Part shown: piece after piece, positions 59,586 to 64,000 of the stretch
Layout: each line of letters opens with the position of its first letter
Numbering within the stretch: the stretch's first letter is position 1
Origin: Paguma larvata
Lineage: Eukaryota; Chordata; Mammalia; Carnivora; Viverridae
Direction: 5' to 3'
NCBI GenBank assembly: GCA_030068075.1
Contig: CM057826.1
Location: forward strand, 76,605,312-76,669,311
DNA: 64,000 nt
The notes under the pieces: model-generated
The model's input: only the letters and a program-made list of their open reading frames with translations
Database searches by the model: none
What the model was told of the DNA's origin: nothing
Made by a program: the position numbers and the translations under genes

Positions 59586-59841
59586 AGTGTCTTACAAAAG
59601 GAGGTAGATTCATGGGTAGATCTCCAATGAAAAAACAAAAGTATAAAACCAAAAATATTTAAGGAAAGTGGAGTGGTATAGGACCAGTGCTCCTCCAAAT
59701 CTGACCGCTTCCAAAGAAAGGGTACTAAATTGTGTTCATATACCTTTTTTCAAAATTTATTCTTCTGGAATGTAAGCTTTCCAAGGGTAGAGACCATACT
59801 GCATTCTTACTAGTACTCCAGCTCTAAGAATAAAGCCTGAA

Positions 59842-60056
59842 GGGGCACCTGCGTGGTTTAGCCAGTTAAGCATCTGACTTCGGCTCAGGTCATGATCTCG
59901 TGGCTGGTGAGTTCGAGCCCTGCATTGGGCTCTGTGCTGAGAGCTCAGAGCCTAGAGCCTGCTTCCAATTCTGTGTCTCCCTCTCTCTCTCTGCCCACCC
60001 CACCTCACCCTCTGTCTCTCTATGTCTCTCTCTGTCTCAAAAATAAATAAACATTC
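59842..60056 (+). mobile_element. Feline-type SINE, first of a tandem pair
   Basis: It begins ggggcacctgcgtggtttag and ends 'aaaataaataaacattcaaa'. The outer duplication agaataaagcctgaa (59827-59841) recurs after the second SINE as 'agaataaagcttgga' (about 60292-60306), so this copy inserted first. Confidence 0.94.
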
Positions 60057-60066
60057 AAAAAATTAA

Positions 60067-60291
60067 GGGGCGCCTGGGTGGCTAAGTCAGTTAAGCATCT
60101 AGCTTCAGTACAGGTCATGATTTCATGGTTCCTTAATACAAGCCCACATCGGGTTCTGTGCTGACAGCTCAGAGTCCAGAGCCTGCTTCGGATTCTGTGT
60201 CTCCCTCTCTCTCTGCCCGATTCCCATTTGCTCTCCATCTCTCTCTGTCTCTCAAAAATGAATAAACATTAAAAAAAATTTAATTAAAAAA
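60067..60291 (+). mobile_element. Feline-type SINE inserted in the tail of its neighbour
   Basis: It begins ggggcgcctgggtggctaag and ends in an A-rich tail. It lies inside the outer target duplication of the preceding SINE, with 'aaaaattaa'-like flanks from that SINE's tail. Confidence 0.94.
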
Positions 60292-63200
60292 AGAATAAAG
60301 CTTGGAATAAATTAGCACATAGTGAAGGTATATTTTAATATATGTATTTGAAAGAGGTATCTTTTTTAAAACTACTATTTTTTTAAAAAAAGAGATAAGT
60401 AGGGACCTGTCAAAAACAAACTTAAAAAATACCTGTTAACAGATACAATTTAAAATGGCATTCAATAAGAATTTGTATTAAAATATTCCCTCTGGGCTTC
60501 TTGTCTGACCCGAGTGCTGAGTCCCCAGAAGAAGAATGGAGTGAGGAGACATGGAACACTAATTTTGGTTTGTAATATTTTTAGTCTGGATAAAAGTAAG
60601 AAATGAAAAAACGTACAGAAAGATGTAAAAATGAAGAAATTCAAAATGAAAAAAAAGAAAGAACAACAAAAAAAATGAATTAAGTACATTTGAATCCTGG
60701 TATTACCTGGTTTCAATAAAACAGACTCGAGCAAAAGCATTCATCGAAAAAAAATTTGTACAATAAATTCTGTATATGTATACATATTCATTTTTGTATT
60801 TATTTTCTCTAATTGTTAGTTACAAAGGAATTAATAAAGAACCAAGAAAATATAAAATTTACAATAATGTACAAAGTCCTAACAATAACCATTTAATTCT
60901 ACTGAACGACCACCATACACATTGTCAATTCCACAGAGGAAATACTCTACTTAAAATTCTGGCCAGAGGACACCTAAAACACATCAGTTTAACAAGTGCA
61001 ACATGATATCCCATGGATTAAAGAATACAAATAAACAGTACAGAGTACTGTCATAATGATCAGAATTCACAAAAAGATATGCTATTTTATTCACTTAAAA
61101 GTTAAGCTAATATTCTTATAGGGAAAAAAATAAAATTATTGTAGCTTAGTTTTCAATTTTCTTTTCCTTTTCTAGGCTAAATTATTTATCATAATGTTTT
61201 TGTTTATACTGAACTTGTCCTCCAATCAAATTTACATTCTTTATCATATATAGTATTTTTAAAAATATTTCCTTATAACATAGGTCCCACAGTCCTTGAC
61301 AATCCTCAGGGCACCTTTGAGAAAGATTCAGCCATAAAACGTAATTGAAATTGTCAATGCTGCCTAAATATTTATCCTCATCACAATCTATGTGTAAATC
61401 TATGTAATCACAAATATTTTCTAAAGATCTAAAGCTAAATAGTTTATTTTTAATTCCATCAACTACTTGGATATAGTTTCAAAAGAATCTTAAACTATCA
61501 TAATTTGTTATATAAAATGAAAAATGTCATTAGGCATAAAAATACCTGTGAGTGATTTAAAGAGAATGCCAATCACTGAATGAGCTGGGCAAAGAAAATT
61601 TATGAGGACTCTTCAATGCAGGCAGAATGCTTTTGAGCAAAAAATACTTCAATTGGTGAAAATTTTGCTAGACCTGACGTCAGAGGGATTTGAAAAAAAA
61701 AACTATTTTGCTGATAATTCTGAAATACTTACTATCTAACTCATCAGACTGATAAAATTCAAGGTAAATACTAATCTTAAATCTTCATAGCAAAAACTTT
61801 GCCATCAATTTACAACTTGCTGAGGCTTGATTTGACTGTCATTAACCCATTCAAAAATACAGTGGTGATTATCCAAAAGTCTGGGATTAAAACCACATTT
61901 TTGTCCACCAAGAGTCACTGTCATTTCATTATCTGCCAAGAAAAGCTTCTATGCATGAATTCTTCAAGTCTTTATCTCCATAGTGTTTCCTGAATTGGCA
62001 GTTAACTAAATCAGAACTATGTACCGAACTGCAATGAACTGCACTGGAGCAAAGCTAGCCACACTGGGTGAACATGTGCTTATTTCTACCTACTTCAAAA
62101 CACTATTATCTAACCCCCAAGTCTGACTGGACCCTCCTTCTACATTCAATTATTTTTCTGTGTGCTTCCTCCAAATGAAAACTTACCAACCTCTCACAGT
62201 AACCTGTACTAAGGAAGATGGAAGTGAGGCTGCTGTTCTAAAGAGCAAAGCATTTCTTATTTCTACTAATACTCAATACATTCTGTCTGAGTTGTTTTCT
62301 TAATCTAGCCAATCTAGATACTGAAGGACGATGTCAGTGGCCCAAAGGGCTTAGGTACTTAGCACTTGGTTTAAAGGGCAGAGAAAATACCGCTAATAAG
62401 TATAAAGGGGAAGCAGCCCAAACTCAGGGACATTATTTTGATAAATCTTGGACATCCTCATTCCTCCCACCAGGCTCCAAGGGTCCACAGTAGCCTCCCT
62501 TAATCCCTTGAGGGCATTCTGACAATTCTGGAACAAGAAGAAACTAGACAAGGATCAAACCACTCTGCCTTCGGAATCACACTACCAATACCAAGTTAAA
62601 GATCTTTAGAACAGTTAGCTCTCCTCAATCACTCCCCCTAATCACCAAGGACTTTTCCTCTGAAGAGAACCCAGGAGTGGTGCAAGGCTGTTGAGATGAC
62701 TGTTCTAACAGCTACTTTAAATCTTAGGAAATAAGTTTCAGCTGTGAGAAATACCATGGGCCAAAGTCCCCCTGCCCACCTGAAATTTGGGTTAGGATAG
62801 TGAATGCCTGAGACAGTTGTCTAAGAAACACTACCACACAGCCCTGGCCATTATTTGCTGCAAGATCCAGGAAGGAAAGGAGCACACCCAACCCACAAAG
62901 ATACCCATTCTCTCACTGTACTTGCCATTCTCTTTAGCCCAGTTTATGAAATTTCCCCAGAGAAGCATAAGGAAGCCTTTAACTCTATCCCAGTTCGGCC
63001 TTGGCTTTCCCGACAGCACTAGGGGGCTAGAGAAAACTCTTGTCTGCCCAATCCCCCAATCCATAAAAGTCCAGACAACTGGCTTAAATTTTGTTTTGGT
63101 GACTGCATTCTTGAAATATGTGGAAGGAATGCCCAGGAAAACTTCATTAAGTAATAATACATACTAAAGGAAAAGACTTCAAAGAGTCTTTTACAATTGA

Positions 63201-63409
63201 ACTTGCTTCTCCATTGTTTTTAGAAGCCCGAATTTTCTTTATTTGGTAAATGAACTGGTTTCCTCCAAGTTTAGATGCTAAGGCTGAAATTTTAAAATTA
63301 TAAATTGGTTAATTATTCACTCAGAAGAATTGGTAGAATAGTGAAGCAAAAACAGGTAATAAAAAAAAGTGATTACTATCACAAGGGTCCTACAAAGTCA
63401 ATGGCTCTA

Positions 63410-63535
63410 GGGGCACCTGGGTGGCTCAGTAGGTTAAGCATCCGACTCTTGATTTCAGTTCAGGTCATGATCTCATGGTTCATGAGACTGAGCCCTACCT
63501 CAGGCTCTATGCTGACAGTGTGGGGTCTGCTTGAG

Positions 63536-63572
<37 letters not shown>

Positions 63573-63595
63573 GTAAATAAGTAAACTTAAAAAAA
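63410..63595 (+). mobile_element. Feline-type SINE with exact 16-bp TSD
   Basis: It begins ggggcacctgggtggctcag and contains a (CT)n tract near 63538-63569. The exact TSD aaagtcaatggctcta lies at 63394-63409 and 63596-63611. Confidence 0.96.
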
Positions 63596-64000
63596 AAAGT
63601 CAATGGCTCTATATTCTTCGCATTCGGGAAAGAAAACAGTCTTAATTTATAAGTGAGTATGCATTTTCTGACTATGATAGAAGTACACAGTAGGATTAAA
63701 CTTATGGCAAATGTTTTCTATCTCCTTCCAGGACTTCCAAATGCCAGTCTTAACTCACTCATACTCTCACCCCTCAATTCCTTTTGTCTAACCAGTCCTT
63801 TTGTCTACTTGCCCCCTCCAAACCCAACTCCTCCATATTTTGACCTCATACATCAGTGTCCTGCTCCCCAAGCGAAACTAACTTCTCAAAGATTTGCAAG
63901 GCTCAATCTTATTTCCTAACATTGTGGATATCTCTGCCTTATCAGCTTCTCCTTTTACCTTAATTCTCTATATTTCTTTCATCTTCATCACTAATTCTCT

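Larger units (their letters stand above)
36321..64000 (-). other. LNPEP: LNPEP intron 1 (partial) and possible upstream DNA
   Basis: Everything right of exon 2 is best read as intron 1. The exon 2 acceptor requires an upstream exon supplying the start codon and one base of a split Asp, and no CpG island or MEPFTN-like start is visible up to 64000. Stretches in which I recognise no gene and no clear repeat are 36800-38590, 38910-41250, 44900-46960, 47170-48000, 48250-49380, 51390-52650, 55080-56140, 57330-59500, 60300-63400 and 63615-64000. Short L2-like tails may occur near 46563-46645, 58248-58335 and 59755-59841. Exon 1 is expected beyond the right edge. Confidence 0.75.

Noticed and set aside
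1..64000. CRISPR arrays, operons, phage or bacterial systems, tRNA or rRNA genes
   Set aside because: No regularly spaced direct repeats, no prokaryotic gene organisation and no intact tRNA-like fold outside the SINE heads. The window is plainly a mammalian intron-rich locus.

Overview
The window is mammalian nuclear DNA, almost certainly from a feliform carnivore and probably the cat family. The main clue is about two dozen tRNA-derived SINEs of the feline type. Their head reads GGGGCGCCTGGGTGGCTCAG, they carry a CT-rich 3' part and an AATAAATAAA tail, and many are flanked by clear target-site duplications (TSDs). Genes are sparse, introns are large, and older mammalian repeats are common (MIR, L2, L1/HAL1, MLT1 LTRs, hAT-type DNA transposons). 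Nothing here looks bacterial or viral, and I see no operon, CRISPR array, tRNA or rRNA.

The only gene I can support is LNPEP on the minus strand. It encodes leucyl/cystinyl aminopeptidase, also called oxytocinase, placental leucine aminopeptidase, insulin-regulated aminopeptidase (IRAP) or the angiotensin IV receptor. Reading right to left, eleven coding exons (2 to 12 in human numbering) lie at 36320-35480, 30121-29983, 28399-28268, 16508-16388, 15717-15563, 13556-13443, 12028-11894, 8259-8128, 6337-6177, 5934-5846 and 90-1. Exon 12 runs off the left edge. Every internal junction is GT-AG, the reading phases join exactly, and there are no stops or frameshifts. Together the exons encode about 703 residues: nearly all of the cytosolic tail, the membrane anchor, the N-terminal domain, the whole zinc-peptidase catalytic domain and the start of the following domain. 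Exon 1 (start codon, promoter) lies beyond 64000; exons after 12 lie to the left of position 1.

Layout: 1-16.5 kb holds exons 12 to 5 with short to medium introns. 16.5-28.3 kb is intron 4, swollen by an antisense L1 that split an older DNA transposon and then received three SINEs. 28.3-36.3 kb holds exons 4, 3 and 2. 36.3-64 kb is intron 1, with no exon or CpG island seen but many repeats: an L1 ORF1/ORF2 remnant, a HAL1-like copy, two MLT1-type LTRs and a well-preserved hAT-type element.

I did not find a previously undescribed biological system. The observations most worth checking are local changes in the protein relative to the human enzyme as I remember it: Val for Phe at the ectodomain shedding site, HELSH for HELAH in the zinc motif, and one extra Ser codon ahead of the catalytic Tyr. 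Others are a 15-base homopolymer in the exon 9 splice acceptor and several nested insertions that give a relative chronology of transposition.
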